Positions 1-9,112 of a stretch of DNA of 44,594 nucleotides are shown here, one piece after another. The stretch is from positions 1 to 44,594 of the forward strand of contig NZ_JACMOM010000010.1 in NCBI RefSeq assembly GCF_014378035.1, read 5' to 3'. The notes beneath the pieces were generated by a model. That model did not search any database. It was not told the DNA's origin and saw only the letters and a list, made by a program, of their open reading frames with translations. Source of the stretch: Aeromicrobium sp. (GTDB lineage: Bacteria; Actinomycetota; Actinomycetes; Propionibacteriales; Nocardioidaceae). Both the position numbers and the translations under genes were made by a program. How positions within the stretch are numbered: position 1 is the first letter of the stretch; every line of letters begins with the position of its first letter.

Positions 1-510
1 GACAGCGGTCCCGCCGGCTGATGGCGCGGTCGCGGCCTGCGGTGCGGGTGCGTTCTCGGCGGCGGCCTGCTCGGCCTCGGCGCTCCCGGCGGCGGCAGGA
101 GCACGTTCCTGCGCGGCTTCCTCGGCGATCGGCTCCTTGGCTGGAGCGTTCTCGGCCGGAGCGTCGGGGGCAGCTGTCGCGGTCTCGGGAGCAGCGGCCG
201 CGTCGCCCGTCTTCTCTTCCTGCAGGTTCTCATCGGACACCGGTGCGACCGCGGACTCGTCGGTGGTCTCGCCAGCCTCGCCGATGACGGCCAGCACGGC
301 GCCGATCTCGACGGTCTCGTCCTCGGCGGCCTTGATCTCCAGCAGGGTGCCGGCGACCGGCGAAGGGATTTCGGTGTCGACCTTGTCGGTGGAGATCTCG
401 AGCAGCGGTTCATCGACTGCGACGGTGTCGCCGACCTGCTTGAGCCACTGGGTGACGGTGCCCTCGGTGACGCTTTCGCCGAGAGCGGGAAGGGTGACAG
501 ACGTAGCCAT
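1..510 (-). CDS. sucB: Dihydrolipoamide acyltransferase (E2 of 2-oxoacid dehydrogenase), N-terminal part
   Basis: Only the first 170 codons lie in the window; the rest runs off the left edge. Residues 1-75 form a biotinyl/lipoyl domain: [17 protein letters not shown] start, then a DKVDTE lipoylation motif with the modified Lys at about 43. An Ala/Pro/Glu-rich flexible linker follows (about 80-170), as in E2 proteins, where it lets the lipoyl arm swing between active sites. Known role of the family: transfer of the succinyl or acetyl group to CoA in 2-oxoglutarate or pyruvate dehydrogenase. In M. tuberculosis the orthologue DlaT serves the pyruvate complex, so substrate cannot be set from this fragment. 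The ATG has a GAGG-type ribosome site just upstream. lpdA (E3) lies 21 nt upstream on the same strand, so E3 and E2 form an operon. Confidence 0.9.
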   Translation of the reverse strand, partial: MATSVTLPALGESVTEGTVTQWLKQVGDTVAVDEPLLEISTDKVDTEIPSPVAGTLLEIKAAEDETVEIGAVLAVIGEAGETTDESAVAPVSDENLQEEKTGDAAAAPETATAAPDAPAENAPAKEPIAEEAAQERAPAAAGSAEAEQAAAENAPAPQAATAPSAGGTAV

Positions 511-531
511 GATGTCCTCAGGTTCTCGGTG

Positions 532-1917
532 TCAGGCGTGCGAGTGAAGTGGTTTGCCGGCGAGGGCCATTGCGGCCTCGCCGAGTGCTTCGTTCTCCGT
601 GGGATGCGCGTGCAGCAGCTGCGCAACGTCCTCGGGATAGGCCTCCCAGTTGACGATCAACGAGGCCTCACCGACCTGCTCGCCGAAGCGGGAGCCGATC
701 ATGTGGACGCCGACGATGGGGCCGCCCTTCTCGCGGACGAGCTTCACGGTGCCCGCCGTCTTGAGGATCTGGGCCTTGCCGTTGCCGCCGAGGTTGTACT
801 CCAGGACCTCGACGTTGTCGTCGCCGTACTTCTCGCGGGCTTGGGGCTCGGTGATGCCGACCGAAGCAATCTCGGGCTCGCAGTAGGTGACCCGCGGGAT
901 GCCTGAATCGATGACCGGCTGGGGCTGCAGGCCCGCGATCTCCTCGGCCACGAAGATGCCGTGGGCGAAACCGCGGTGGGCGAGCTGCAGGCCGGGCACG
1001 AGGTCACCGACGGCGAACACGCCGTCGACGTTGGTGCGCAGACGCTCGTCCGTCGGCACCCAGCCACGGTCGACCGTGATGCCGGCCTCCTCGTAGCCCA
1101 TGCCGGCAGAGTTGGCGCCGCGTCCGACGGCCACGAGGACCAGGTCGGTGTCGATCGTGTCGCCGTTCTCGAGGGTCACGGTGACGCCGTCGTCGGTCTG
1201 CTTGACGGACTCGAACTTGACCCCGGTCTTGAAGTTGATCTTGCGCTTGCGGAACGCCCGCTCGAGCTGCTTGCTCAGGGCCGGATCCTCCAGCGGGACG
1301 AGGGTGGGGAGTCCCTCGATGATGGTGACGTCGGCGCCGAATGACTTCCAGACCGACGCGAACTCGACCCCGATGACGCTGCCGCCGATGATGACGACGC
1401 GCTCGGGCACTTCGCTCATGGTCAGCGCCTCGTAGGAGGTGATGACTCGGCCGCCGATTTCCAGACCGGGGAGCGTCCGGGCGTACGAACCGCTGGCCAG
1501 CACGACGTTGGTGCCGGTGTAGCGCTCTCCGCCGACCTCGACGGTGTCCTTGGAGACGAGCTTGCCCTCACCCTCGACCACGGTGATGCCGCCGGCCTTG
1601 ATGAGGCCCTGCAGGCCTTTGTACATCCGGGCGACCACGTCGTCCTTATAGGCGTTGACGCCGCTCATCTCGACCCCGTCGAATGTCGACCGGATGCCGA
1701 ACTGCTCGCCTTCTCGGGCGGTGTCGGCCACCTCGGCCGCGTGCAGCAAAGCCTTGGTCGGGATGCAGCCGTAGTGCAGGCAGGTGCCTCCGAGCTTGTC
1801 CTTCTCCACCAGAGCCACAGTCATGCCGAGATGAGCTGCTCGCAGCGCGCAGGCGTATCCGCCACTGCCGCCGCCGAGAATCACGATGTCGAAGTTGTTG
1901 CCGGCGCCGTCCGCCAC
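532..1917 (-). CDS. lpdA: Dihydrolipoamide dehydrogenase (E3)
   Basis: 461-aa flavoprotein of full family length. It reoxidises dihydrolipoamide on the E2 lipoyl arm and passes electrons through a disulfide and FAD to NAD+. Visible: FAD-binding GGGSGG near residue 15; redox-active C46-x4-C51 in GGTCLHYGCIPTK; second NAD-binding glycine motif around 180 (GGSVIGVE); FAD motif with VGDL near 305; dimer-interface HAHPTENE close to the C-terminus, with catalytic His438 and Glu443. The GTG start is preceded by a GGAGG ribosome site 5 nt away, unlike the many leaderless genes here. It is followed 21 nt later by sucB, so E3 and E2 are co-transcribed. Confidence 0.95.
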   Translation of the reverse strand: MADGAGNNFDIVILGGGSGGYACALRAAHLGMTVALVEKDKLGGTCLHYGCIPTKALLHAAEVADTAREGEQFGIRSTFDGVEMSGVNAYKDDVVARMYKGLQGLIKAGGITVVEGEGKLVSKDTVEVGGERYTGTNVVLASGSYARTLPGLEIGGRVITSYEALTMSEVPERVVIIGGSVIGVEFASVWKSFGADVTIIEGLPTLVPLEDPALSKQLERAFRKRKINFKTGVKFESVKQTDDGVTVTLENGDTIDTDLVLVAVGRGANSAGMGYEEAGITVDRGWVPTDERLRTNVDGVFAVGDLVPGLQLAHRGFAHGIFVAEEIAGLQPQPVIDSGIPRVTYCEPEIASVGITEPQAREKYGDDNVEVLEYNLGGNGKAQILKTAGTVKLVREKGGPIVGVHMIGSRFGEQVGEASLIVNWEAYPEDVAQLLHAHPTENEALGEAAMALAGKPLHSHA

Positions 1918-2021
1918 GGTTTCCTCCCAGGGATGTCTCTTCTCATCATCTTGTCACTCCTGAACCGGAGCGTGCCACCGGGGTGACGCGTTCACAACCG
2001 ATCATCAGGCACAATTGTGGG

Positions 2022-2618
2022 ATGGGAATCTTCGGGAGCCGCAAGGCCAGGACAGACGGCGGTGCCGTGGTGTCCGACCGTGATGCGAGCCGCGCCGATC
2101 TCGACGCGTTGCGCCAGTTCGCCGGGTCGCGTCAGGGTGTGGAGGCGTTCATCGAGCCCAAGACGTCTGTGACCCAGACGACCCTGTTGCTCGTGGCCTC
2201 CGACGGTGAGTCGATCCGTCGGCGCGTCGCCTCGGCCCAGGCCGCGCACGATTTTGCCCGCAAGAAGCTGCAGATCCCCGTGTACGACTCGAATCTTGTC
2301 GGCATCCCGGCGCGCAAGCGCGAGTACGACCTGCGCAAGGCGAGGGGATCGGCCACGGGCGGCACGTCCTCGCGGCCGTCGTCGGCTTCCGCGCCGTCGT
2401 CGTCCGTGGGTCGTTCGTCCCCACGCGAGCTGAAGGCGATCATGACCCTCGAGTCAGTCGCCGGTGCCGACCCGTTGCCGACCAATCCGTCCGACGACGA
2501 CCTCATGCGTCTTTATCGCCGGGCCCGCTCACAGGCACACCCCGACCGCTTGGGCGGCGCCCGCGAGAAGTGGGACACCGTCGGGGACGCCGCGCGCGTC
2601 CTGGGCCTCCCCGACTAA
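2022..2618 (+). CDS. Small protein with C-terminal J-domain-like HPD segment
   Basis: 198 aa, function not recognised. The N-terminal part (1-110) is rich in Arg and Asp and has the segments TLLLVASDGESIRRRVASA and KKLQIPVYDSNLVGIPARKR. A Ser/Ala/Pro-rich linker follows (about 115-135). The last 50 residues read like helices II-III of a DnaJ domain: a helix with LMRLYRRARSQA, then HPDR, then a helix ending ARVLGLPD. HPD is the motif by which J-proteins trigger DnaK ATPase. The ATG at 2022 was chosen because translation of the upstream frame runs antisense into lpdA. A CACAAT sits 6 nt upstream of the ATG, close to the leaderless pattern seen elsewhere here. It is divergent from lpdA and converges with the serine hydrolase. 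Confidence 0.7.
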   Translation: MGIFGSRKARTDGGAVVSDRDASRADLDALRQFAGSRQGVEAFIEPKTSVTQTTLLLVASDGESIRRRVASAQAAHDFARKKLQIPVYDSNLVGIPARKREYDLRKARGSATGGTSSRPSSASAPSSSVGRSSPRELKAIMTLESVAGADPLPTNPSDDDLMRLYRRARSQAHPDRLGGAREKWDTVGDAARVLGLPD

Positions 2619-2730
2619 CCCGTCGCTCCCAACGTGCGCCGGCTGAAGCACGCTTCTGGCGTCGGGTCCAGGAGAAAAGGTGCCCCAGCCGCCACACCTT
2701 GGGGACCAGGGCTTGCGGACTTGGGGATGG

Positions 2731-4080
2731 TCAGTGCCAGCTGTCGGGGTGGAGGCCACCCGGAATGTCGGCATCGGTCTCGTAGGGCGTGCGGGTGAAC
2801 ACGAACGAGGCGAGGACGAGGCGCAGCGGGAGCCCTTTTGCGTCACGCTCTGCCTCAAGGGGCTCGCCGGAGTAGTAGCCGCCCACACCGATCCAGCCGT
2901 CGCCGTCGCGGCGGAACACCGCGCCGCGGCCCTCGCCGGGGGTGCCGAGACGTAGCTCGTGATCGCGGCCAGCTGCGACGGTGAAGCGGTAGGTGCCCCA
3001 GAACCAGTCACCGACCAGGTCCAGGTCGACTGCCTGCGACGCGTCCGCCGTCCAGGGCTTGGGCACGACCGGCTCAGCCTTGGAGAAGACGTCGAGGAGG
3101 TTCGCCTCGAGCGGCCCGATGCCGCTCGTCGCGTTGGCCATGACGACGGCACCGTCTCCGCTCGAAAGGTTGACCCTCAGCCCGGCCAGAAAGCCCGGCA
3201 TCGACCCTCCGTGGCCGGCGAATCGAGCACCCGCCACATTCCACATCTGCCAGCCGAGAGCATGAGCCCCGCCCCACGCATTGCCTGGAACGTCGTTGAT
3301 GGCGACGGGTCTGAGCATCTCGGTGAGGGTCGACGGGGCCAGGACGCCATGGGTGGCCCCGGCCAGGAACGCCGCCCACGTCGCGAGATCGTGGCTGGTC
3401 GACCACAGCTGACCGGCCGGCGCCATGGCGCCGGCGTCGTGCTCGGGCTCGACGTGGACGAGGTCGGCGAACGGGTGCACCGCGAGCCCCGGCGCAGCGA
3501 GACCGACCGGCCGCGACGTGGTCCGGCTCATGCCGAGGGGCTCGATCAGCCCGGTGCGCACCGCCTCGTGCCATGGCACCCCGCGCAGGCGCGCCACGAG
3601 CTCACCGAGCACGGCGAAGCCGACGTTGGAGTAGTGGAACCGGGTACCGGGGGTGAGCCTCAGTGCGGGAGTCGAGGCCAGGAGCGCGGACCAGGACACG
3701 CCGGGGGTCCGCTCCCACCACTGACCGTCGGTCTCGGCCTGCAGCCCCGACGTGTGGGTCATGAGCTGTGCCACCGTCACGTGGCCGAACGGCACCGCGG
3801 GCAGGTGGACGCCGATCGTGTCGCCCAGCGAGAGTCGACCCTCGTCGCGCAGCCGCATGATCTCCACGGCGACGAATGTTTTCGTGATCGACCCGATGCG
3901 GTACTGGGTGTCGGTCGTCGCGGGCTCACCGCCGGCTCGGCCGTCGAGCGTCCCCGCCGCGCCCGACCACACCACCGCGCCGCTCCGCACGATGGCGGCC
4001 GTCACGGACGGCACCCGGCGCGCTGACTGCTCAGAAGCGAGAAGTCGGGAGAGCGTGCGGGCGGTGCCGGGCTCGATCAT
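2731..4080 (-). CDS. Serine hydrolase, beta-lactamase class C / S12 family
   Basis: 449 aa. All three catalytic motifs of the penicillin-recognising acyl-serine fold are present: S64-ITK67, Y150-S-N152 and the HGG triad at 290-292. Length and the C-terminal beta-rich extension (about 355-449) match actinobacterial esterases/D-aminopeptidases rather than secreted beta-lactamases. I see no signal peptide, so a cytoplasmic role on peptides or esters is likelier than antibiotic resistance. Its ATG overlaps the pepA stop codon (ATGA at 4077-4080), so translation is coupled to pepA. That suggests a shared role in peptide turnover, which is inference. No frameshift or missing residue is seen. Confidence 0.85.
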   Translation of the reverse strand: MIEPGTARTLSRLLASEQSARRVPSVTAAIVRSGAVVWSGAAGTLDGRAGGEPATTDTQYRIGSITKTFVAVEIMRLRDEGRLSLGDTIGVHLPAVPFGHVTVAQLMTHTSGLQAETDGQWWERTPGVSWSALLASTPALRLTPGTRFHYSNVGFAVLGELVARLRGVPWHEAVRTGLIEPLGMSRTTSRPVGLAAPGLAVHPFADLVHVEPEHDAGAMAPAGQLWSTSHDLATWAAFLAGATHGVLAPSTLTEMLRPVAINDVPGNAWGGAHALGWQMWNVAGARFAGHGGSMPGFLAGLRVNLSSGDGAVVMANATSGIGPLEANLLDVFSKAEPVVPKPWTADASQAVDLDLVGDWFWGTYRFTVAAGRDHELRLGTPGEGRGAVFRRDGDGWIGVGGYYSGEPLEAERDAKGLPLRLVLASFVFTRTPYETDADIPGGLHPDSWH

Positions 4081-5525
4081 CGAGCCTCGGCCAGCTCCGT
4101 CGCGAGCCTGACGAGCGTGCGGACGCCGGTGCCTGTGCCGCCGACCGGCGTGTAGTCGAAGGCGGACCCCTCGTTGAACGACGGCCCGGCGATGTCGAGG
4201 TGGGCCCACGGAATCTCGTTGACGAACTCCCGGAGGAACGCTGCCGCGAAGAGGGTTCCGCCGTACGGCTTGGGGTTGTGCTGGCGCAGGTCGGCGATGC
4301 TCGACGACGTGACGACGCCCTTCATCTCCTCAGTGATCGGCAGCGGCCACATCGACTCGCCGGCAGCCTTCGATGCAGCGAGGACTGTGTCACCGAAGGC
4401 CTCGTCGTTGCCGAGGATGCCGCTGGTGTGCTGGCCCAGAGCGACGACGCAGGCGCCCGTCAGGGTGGCGACGTCGACGATGTGGTCGGGCTTGGCGTCA
4501 ACGGCGAGCGACAGACCGTCGGCGAGGACCAGCCGGCCCTCGGCATCGGTGTTGTGCACCTCGACGGTCGCGCCACTGCGCATGTGCAACACGTCGCCGG
4601 GACGGGTCGCGCCGCCGCTCGGCATGTTCTCGGCGATGCACGCGTAAGCGGTGATGCGAATCGGGAGACCGAGCTTGGCGATGGCGACGGTGGCAGCGAC
4701 CACCGCGGCGGCTCCGGCCATGTCGAGCTTCATGGTCTGCATCGAGGCGCCGGGCTTGATCGAGAGGCCGCCCGAGTCGAAGGTGATGCCCTTGCCGACG
4801 AGGGCAAGGTGCGCGACAGCACCGGCAGGCTCATAGGTCAGGGTCACGAGCCGCGGGGGGCTGTCTGAGCCACGGCCGACGCCGAGGATGCCGCCGCACT
4901 TCTCCTTGGCAAGACGCTTCTCGTCCCAGACCGAGACCTTGACGTCGGTGCCCGCGTGCGCCGTGATGGCGTCGGCGAAGTCGGCGGGCCGGAGGTCGCC
5001 GGGCGGTGTGTTGACCCAGTCGCGGGCCGTGTTGACAGCGGTGGCGACTGTCGCAGCACGCTCGAGGGCCCGGGTGGCGGTGCTCTGCCGTGCAAATGGG
5101 CTAAGGATCACAGCGGTCTTGAGCACCGGCTTCTTGTCAGCGCCCTTCTTGGCCGACTTGAAGGTGTCGAAGCGGTAGGCGCCCAGCGCCAGCCCTTCCG
5201 CGATCGCCTCGACCTCGTCGACACCGGCCGGATGCAGGTCGACGGCGAGGCTCGTGGCGGTGTGGGCAGCACGCACACCGCGGGCAGCGGCGCGGCGAAG
5301 GTCCTCAGCGGTGGGTTCCGACGGCAGCGCGACGGCCACGACCACCGGCGCCTTGTCCGACCCGCCTGACGGGAACATGACGGTCTGGCCCTTCTCGCCG
5401 GTGAAGCCGAGGAGGTCGAGCGTCGCGGCGTGATCACCCTTGTCGTCGTCGTTGCGGATCCCGAGGATGAGTACATCGGCGCGGGCTGTGGTCGGCTTGG
5501 ATGTGCTGAGGCTGACTGAGAGCAT
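4077..5525 (-). CDS. pepA: Leucyl aminopeptidase (M17)
   Basis: 482 aa cytosolic zinc/manganese exopeptidase that removes N-terminal residues from peptides. The M17 signature NTDAEGRL is at 325-332. Metal and catalytic residues are visible: K245 and D250 (VGKGITFD), D268 (KLDMAG), D327, E329, R331. The N-terminal macro-like domain spans about 1-160. An ATG at 5585 would lengthen it by 20 codons, but it would overlap the divergent gcvT start. The ATG at 5525 lies exactly 7 nt after TAGAGT, the -10/leaderless spacing used by many genes here, so I chose it. It is followed by the coupled serine hydrolase. The orthologue in M. tuberculosis is pepB, also close to gcvT. Confidence 0.93.
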   Translation of the reverse strand: MLSVSLSTSKPTTARADVLILGIRNDDDKGDHAATLDLLGFTGEKGQTVMFPSGGSDKAPVVVAVALPSEPTAEDLRRAAARGVRAAHTATSLAVDLHPAGVDEVEAIAEGLALGAYRFDTFKSAKKGADKKPVLKTAVILSPFARQSTATRALERAATVATAVNTARDWVNTPPGDLRPADFADAITAHAGTDVKVSVWDEKRLAKEKCGGILGVGRGSDSPPRLVTLTYEPAGAVAHLALVGKGITFDSGGLSIKPGASMQTMKLDMAGAAAVVAATVAIAKLGLPIRITAYACIAENMPSGGATRPGDVLHMRSGATVEVHNTDAEGRLVLADGLSLAVDAKPDHIVDVATLTGACVVALGQHTSGILGNDEAFGDTVLAASKAAGESMWPLPITEEMKGVVTSSSIADLRQHNPKPYGGTLFAAAFLREFVNEIPWAHLDIAGPSFNEGSAFDYTPVGGTGTGVRTLVRLATELAEAR

Positions 5526-5532
5526 GTCTGTC

Positions 5533-5576
5533 ACTCTAAGGTCGCGGCTCGGGCGTGCGCGACCCTGCTCTAGGTT
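5533..5576. promoter_or_regulatory. Divergent leaderless promoters of pepA and gcvT
   Basis: On the minus strand TAGAGT (5538-5533) is followed by 7 nt and the pepA ATG. On the plus strand TAGGTT (5571-5576) is followed by 7 nt and the gcvT ATG. Both fit a sigma-70-type TANNNT -10 with transcription beginning at the A of the start codon. I see no convincing -35 box. Confidence 0.6.
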
Positions 5577-5583
5577 GGCTGGC

Positions 5584-6684
5584 ATGGATCTGCTTCATTC
5601 GCCCATTCACGACCGTCATGTCGCACTGGGTGCGAAGCTCGCGGAGTTCGGTGGTTGGGACATGCCGCTGGAGTACGCCGGCGGGGGTGTCCTTGCCGAG
5701 CACAAGGCGGTCCGCGAGGCCGTCGGCATCTTCGACGTGAGCCACCTCGGCAAGGCCCTCGTGCGGGGATCGGGCGCCGCCGATTTCGTCAACTCGTGCT
5801 TGACCAACGATCTCGGTCGCATCGAGCACGGCAAGGCGCAGTACACCCTCTGCTGCGACGCGGAGGGCGGCACGGTCGACGACATCATCGCGTACCTCCG
5901 TAGCGACTTCGAAGTCTTCCTCATCCCCAATGCCGCCAACTGCGCCGCTGTCGTCGCGCTGCTCCGTGCCGCCGCGCCGGACGGCATCGAGGTCACGGAC
6001 CTGCACCGCGACTACGCCGTGCTCGCCGTGCAGGGTCCGCTGAGCGACGAGGTGCTGCAGTCACTCGGCCTGCCGGTCGACCACGAGTACATGTCCTTTG
6101 CCGACAGCACCGTCGCCGGTCATCACATCACGGTGTGCCGCACCGGCTACACGGGGGAGCGGGGCTACGAGCTCGTCGTCCCGTCAGCCTTCGCGGTCGA
6201 CGTCTGGGACGCGGTCATGATCGCCGGTGAGCCGTTCGGGCTCCGAGCCTGCGGCCTCGGCGCGCGCGACACGCTTCGCACCGAGATGGGTTATGCCTTG
6301 CACGGGCACGAGCTGTCGGCTGAGATCAGCCCGGTCATGGCCAGGACGGGGTGGGCCGTCGGTTGGGACAAGCCGGCCTTCTGGGGCAAGGCCGCCCTGA
6401 CTCGTCAGCGCGAGGAGAAGACAGTGCGCACCCTGCGAGGGCTGCTCGCACAGGGCCGAGGCATCCCGCGTCCCGGCATGCGCGTTCTCGGAGACGACGG
6501 CGCAGAGCTGGGTGAGGTCACCTCCGGAACGTTCTCACCGACCCTGCGTCAGGGCATTGCGCTTGCGCTCCTCGATCGGTCGGTCGAAGATGGCGCGACG
6601 GTTGTTGTCGACGTCAGAGGTCGGTCCGAGGCGTTCACGGTGACGAAACCACCGTTTGTCGTTCCGTCGACGAAGGAGGCTTGA
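5584..6684 (+). CDS. gcvT: Aminomethyltransferase, glycine cleavage T protein
   Basis: 366 aa, normal family length. The enzyme moves the aminomethyl carbon from the lipoylated H protein to tetrahydrofolate, releasing ammonia, in glycine catabolism and one-carbon supply. Family features seen: [25 protein letters not shown] start; the [10 protein letters not shown] segment near 45-55; [10 protein letters not shown] near 185; [14 protein letters not shown] near 235-250, part of the folate pocket; and the C-terminal barrel with [12 protein letters not shown]. The genes for P, H and L proteins are not beside it, as in other actinobacteria. The frame is open further upstream, but the ATG at 5584 has TAGGTT exactly 7 nt before it and matches the family's N-terminus. 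It ends 2 nt before the next small gene, so they form an operon. Confidence 0.93.
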   Translation: MDLLHSPIHDRHVALGAKLAEFGGWDMPLEYAGGGVLAEHKAVREAVGIFDVSHLGKALVRGSGAADFVNSCLTNDLGRIEHGKAQYTLCCDAEGGTVDDIIAYLRSDFEVFLIPNAANCAAVVALLRAAAPDGIEVTDLHRDYAVLAVQGPLSDEVLQSLGLPVDHEYMSFADSTVAGHHITVCRTGYTGERGYELVVPSAFAVDVWDAVMIAGEPFGLRACGLGARDTLRTEMGYALHGHELSAEISPVMARTGWAVGWDKPAFWGKAALTRQREEKTVRTLRGLLAQGRGIPRPGMRVLGDDGAELGEVTSGTFSPTLRQGIALALLDRSVEDGATVVVDVRGRSEAFTVTKPPFVVPSTKEA

Positions 6685-6686
6685 GC

Positions 6687-6887
6687 ATGACCTGGACCTG
6701 GAAATTCGAGACCGCGATCGGCGACGAGGTCGGTCGCTCAGAGGTGTTTGAGAGCCGCGGCGACGCGGAGTCATGGGTCGGTGAGACGTTCGGGCAGCTG
6801 GTGGAGGACGGCATCGACCAGGTACGGCTGTTCGACGGCGACACCGAAGTCTACGGACCGATGTCCCTGCACGCCGAGAACAGCTGA
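6687..6887 (+). CDS. Conserved small acidic protein, 66 aa
   Basis: Unrecognised function. It begins MTWTWKFETAIG and contains an alpha/beta pattern with QVRLFDGDTEVYGPMSLH at the end; strongly acidic, no cysteines, no membrane segment. An AGGAGG ribosome site at 6674-6679 lies inside the last codons of gcvT, 7 nt before the ATG at 6687. An in-frame TTG at 6681 is too close to that site. The gene is therefore translated from the gcvT transcript. Codon use looks like its neighbours and the frame is intact, which supports a real gene. Confidence 0.75.
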   Translation: MTWTWKFETAIGDEVGRSEVFESRGDAESWVGETFGQLVEDGIDQVRLFDGDTEVYGPMSLHAENS

Positions 6888-6888
6888 C

Positions 6889-6910
6889 GCGCGGGCAGGA
6901 CGGCCCGCGT
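6889..6910. terminator. Hairpin between convergent genes
   Basis: A 7-bp GC stem (arms 6890-6896 and 6903-6909, loop AGGACG) sits between the stop codons of the 66-aa gene and the DUF3043 gene. It touches both ends and could serve both directions. There is no T-tract, so termination strength is unknown. Confidence 0.45.
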
Positions 6911-7458
6911 CAGTAGCGCTCGGCCAGCGCTTCGCCACGCTTGACCTGCGGCTTCGGCAGCCTGAACCGGCGAAGCTGGGTGCTGCGGAGCACCGAGTAC
7001 CCGACCGAGCCGCGAATCTCATCGGCCTTGAAGCGTGCCGCGAGCTGGCGGCGCAACCCACGCACGAGCACGAACTCGTCGACGATCGTGCCGACGATGA
7101 CGAAGGGGTAGGCGACGAAGGTCGCCGTGACGGACCACGGCTGGTTGGCGCCGACGAATCCGAGCACGACAATGACCAGCAGGAACGGCAGCAGGAACTC
7201 GGCGAAGTTCCAGCGGCGGTCGACGTAGTCGCGGCAGAACTTGCGCACCGGACCCTGCTCACGGGCGGGCAGGTACTTGTCGTCGCCGGTCTTGAGCGCC
7301 TCGCGCTGCTTCTCGCGCACAGTCTCGCGGACGACGCGTTCTCGCTTCGCCTGATCCTTGCGCGAGACGGGCACCTTCATCTGCTTCTTGCGGGCGGCCT
7401 CGGCCTGTTTGCGGCTGGGCGTTGCGCGGCCCTTGCCAGCCTCTGTCTCGTCTACCAC
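6910..7458 (-). CDS. DUF3043 membrane protein
   Basis: 182 aa, recognised as the actinobacteria-specific DUF3043 family of unknown function. Residues 1-60 are highly basic (many KR pairs, RKQAEAARKKQ). A conserved YLPAREQGPVRKFCRDYVD motif is near 60-80. Two or three hydrophobic helices follow (about 90-135), and the C-terminal tail is basic. The GTG at 7458 is used because TAGGGT (7471-7466) ends 7 nt before it. The alternative GTG at 7467 would lie inside that -10 box. Divergent from pspA across 30 nt. Confidence 0.85.
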   Translation of the reverse strand: MVDETEAGKGRATPSRKQAEAARKKQMKVPVSRKDQAKRERVVRETVREKQREALKTGDDKYLPAREQGPVRKFCRDYVDRRWNFAEFLLPFLLVIVVLGFVGANQPWSVTATFVAYPFVIVGTIVDEFVLVRGLRRQLAARFKADEIRGSVGYSVLRSTQLRRFRLPKPQVKRGEALAERY

Positions 7459-7465
7459 CCGCGTC

Positions 7466-7481
7466 ACCCTACCCGTACGCT
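7466..7481. promoter_or_regulatory. Divergent leaderless promoters of DUF3043 and pspA
   Basis: Minus-strand TAGGGT (7471-7466) lies 7 nt from the GTG at 7458, and plus-strand TACGCT (7476-7481) lies 7 nt from the ATG at 7489. The two -10 boxes are 4 bp apart, so polymerase could open only one at a time. The -35 region of each would lie in the other gene. Confidence 0.6.
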
Positions 7482-7488
7482 TGAGGTC

Positions 7489-8238
7489 ATGAGCATCGGG
7501 AAGCGCATGGTCAAGATCTTCACCTCGTGGCGCTCCCGGGGCGACGATGCTGGCGCACTCAAGGACCGGCTCGACGAGACCTACCGCACCCAGACCGCTT
7601 TGCTCCAGCAGGTTCGTCGGGGTGTGGCCGACGTGGTGACGAGCCGCAAGCGTGTCGAGCTCCAGCTCGCTTCGCTCACCGCGCAGACCACACAGCTCGA
7701 CGACGACGCGCGCCAGGCCGTGGCCCGAGGCAACGATGACGAGGCGCGCACCGTGCTCACGCGAAAGGTCACCCTCGAGAAGGCTGCCGCCGATCTCCAG
7801 CAGCGGCACTCCGATCTGAAGGGGGAGGAAGAAAAGTTGCAGATGTCGGCGTTGCGCATCGAGCAGGACGTGGAGAACTTTCGTGTCCGCAAGGACACCC
7901 TCTCGGCTCGACACACTGCCGCCGCTGCCCGGGCGGAGATCAACAGCGCGACGAGCGGCATCAGCTCCTCGGTGAGCGACGTCGGTCAGGCCATGGAGTC
8001 GGCCGAGCGGCGCACCCGCGAGCTCGAGTCCACGGCGGACGCGGTCGACGAGCTCGTCAACGAGGGTGTCATCAGCAAGCCCGGTGAGACCGCCGACGAG
8101 GCGACGAGCCGGCGTTTCGACGTCGCTCTCAACGGTGCTGAGGTCGACCGTCAGCTCGAGGCGATCACCGCGCATCCCGACACGACGGCGCAACCCGACA
8201 GGAAGGACGACCATGGCCCGGACCCGGTTCAAAGGTGA
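7489..8238 (+). CDS. pspA: PspA/IM30 (Vipp1) family envelope-stress protein
   Basis: 249 aa, almost wholly alpha-helical with long heptad-like Ala/Leu/Glu/Gln stretches. The N-terminus MSIGKRMVKIFTSW is the amphipathic membrane-binding helix a of the family. ESCRT-III-like PspA proteins assemble on the inner face of the membrane and limit proton leakage under stress. Two helical hairpin halves are visible (about 25-150 and 155-215). The acidic C-terminal tail (about 215-249) overlaps the start of htpX by 26 nt. The ATG at 7489 follows TACGCT by 7 nt. It is the first gene of a pspA-htpX-pspAB operon; no pspAA gene lies between pspA and htpX. Confidence 0.9.
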   Translation: MSIGKRMVKIFTSWRSRGDDAGALKDRLDETYRTQTALLQQVRRGVADVVTSRKRVELQLASLTAQTTQLDDDARQAVARGNDDEARTVLTRKVTLEKAAADLQQRHSDLKGEEEKLQMSALRIEQDVENFRVRKDTLSARHTAAAARAEINSATSGISSSVSDVGQAMESAERRTRELESTADAVDELVNEGVISKPGETADEATSRRFDVALNGAEVDRQLEAITAHPDTTAQPDRKDDHGPDPVQR

Positions 8239-9112
8239 TCGTGGCCTGACGTTGCGCATGGGCGGCGTCGGGTTCGGACTCGGAGCGCTCTACGTCGCCT
8301 TCGGCGTGTTCCTCTACCAAGGGCTCGGGCTCGGCGCGATCGGTCTGGTCATCGTCCTCGTCATGGCGTGGGGCCAGTGGTACTTCTCGGACACGCTCGC
8401 CCTCAAGTCCATGAGCGCCAAGGTGGTCACCCCCGAGCAGGCGCCAGATCTTCACGCGATGATCGACCGCCTCTGCGCCCTCGCCGACATGCCCAAGCCG
8501 CGCGTGGCCGTCGCCGTCACCGACATGCCCAACGCCTTCGCCACCGGACGCACCCCGAAGCACTCTGCCGTGTGCGTCACGACAGGCATCATGCAGAGGC
8601 TCGACGCCGACGAGCTCGAGGGAGTGCTGGCTCACGAGCTCTCCCACGTCGCCAACCGCGACGTCACGGTGATGACCGTCGCATCGTCGCTAGGGCTCAT
8701 TGCGGGCTTCATCACGCGGTGGGGCATCTACGCCAGCAGCATGTTCGGCGGTCGCAACAACCGCAACAGCGGTGTGGCCTTCTTCGCCGTGTTCGTGGTG
8801 AGCATGGTGGTCTACGCCGTCAGCTTCGTCCTGACCCGCTCGCTCTCGCGCTACCGCGAGCTCAGTGCCGACCGCAGCGGCGCCTATCTGACGGGACGCC
8901 CGTCGAAGCTCTCCTCGGCTCTGGTCAAGATCTCCGGCGACATGGCGCGCATCCCGAACAAAGATCTGCGTGAGGGCCAGGCGATCAGCGCCTTCTTCTT
9001 TGCGCCGGCCATCAACCGTGAGTCGATCGGCGCCCTGTTCTCGACGCACCCGCCGCTCCAGCAGCGCCTCGACCAACTGGCGGCGGTCAGCGCCGAGTTG
9101 TCCGAGCAGTGA
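8213..9112 (+). CDS. htpX: HtpX-type membrane zinc metalloprotease (M48)
   Basis: 299 aa. Two N-terminal membrane helices (about 20-40 and 42-60). HELSH zinc motif at 141-145 with the third ligand in SRYRELSAD (E216). Two more hydrophobic segments at about 153-172 and 187-208. The fold is that of HtpX, a membrane protease for quality control of misfolded membrane proteins. Its ATG lies inside the end of pspA (26-nt overlap) with GGAAGGA upstream, so translation is coupled. HtpX beside PspA is known in actinobacteria, cyanobacteria and archaea, and the context points to membrane repair. Confidence 0.93.
   Translation: MARTRFKGDRGLTLRMGGVGFGLGALYVAFGVFLYQGLGLGAIGLVIVLVMAWGQWYFSDTLALKSMSAKVVTPEQAPDLHAMIDRLCALADMPKPRVAVAVTDMPNAFATGRTPKHSAVCVTTGIMQRLDADELEGVLAHELSHVANRDVTVMTVASSLGLIAGFITRWGIYASSMFGGRNNRNSGVAFFAVFVVSMVVYAVSFVLTRSLSRYRELSADRSGAYLTGRPSKLSSALVKISGDMARIPNKDLREGQAISAFFFAPAINRESIGALFSTHPPLQQRLDQLAAVSAELSEQ

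Noticed and set aside
2619-2730. Terminator between the J-domain-like gene and the serine hydrolase
   Set aside because: Only weak pairing (CCCCA with TGGGG near 2682-2703) and no strong stem; not enough to annotate.
2731-4080. Antibiotic-resistance beta-lactamase
   Set aside because: Motifs are of the broad S12 family, there is no signal peptide, and it is coupled to a cytosolic aminopeptidase; a resistance call is not supported.
5526-5585. Longer pepA with ATG at 5585
   Set aside because: The extra 20 residues are not family-like and would overlap the divergent gcvT start; TAGAGT 7 nt before 5525 supports the shorter form.
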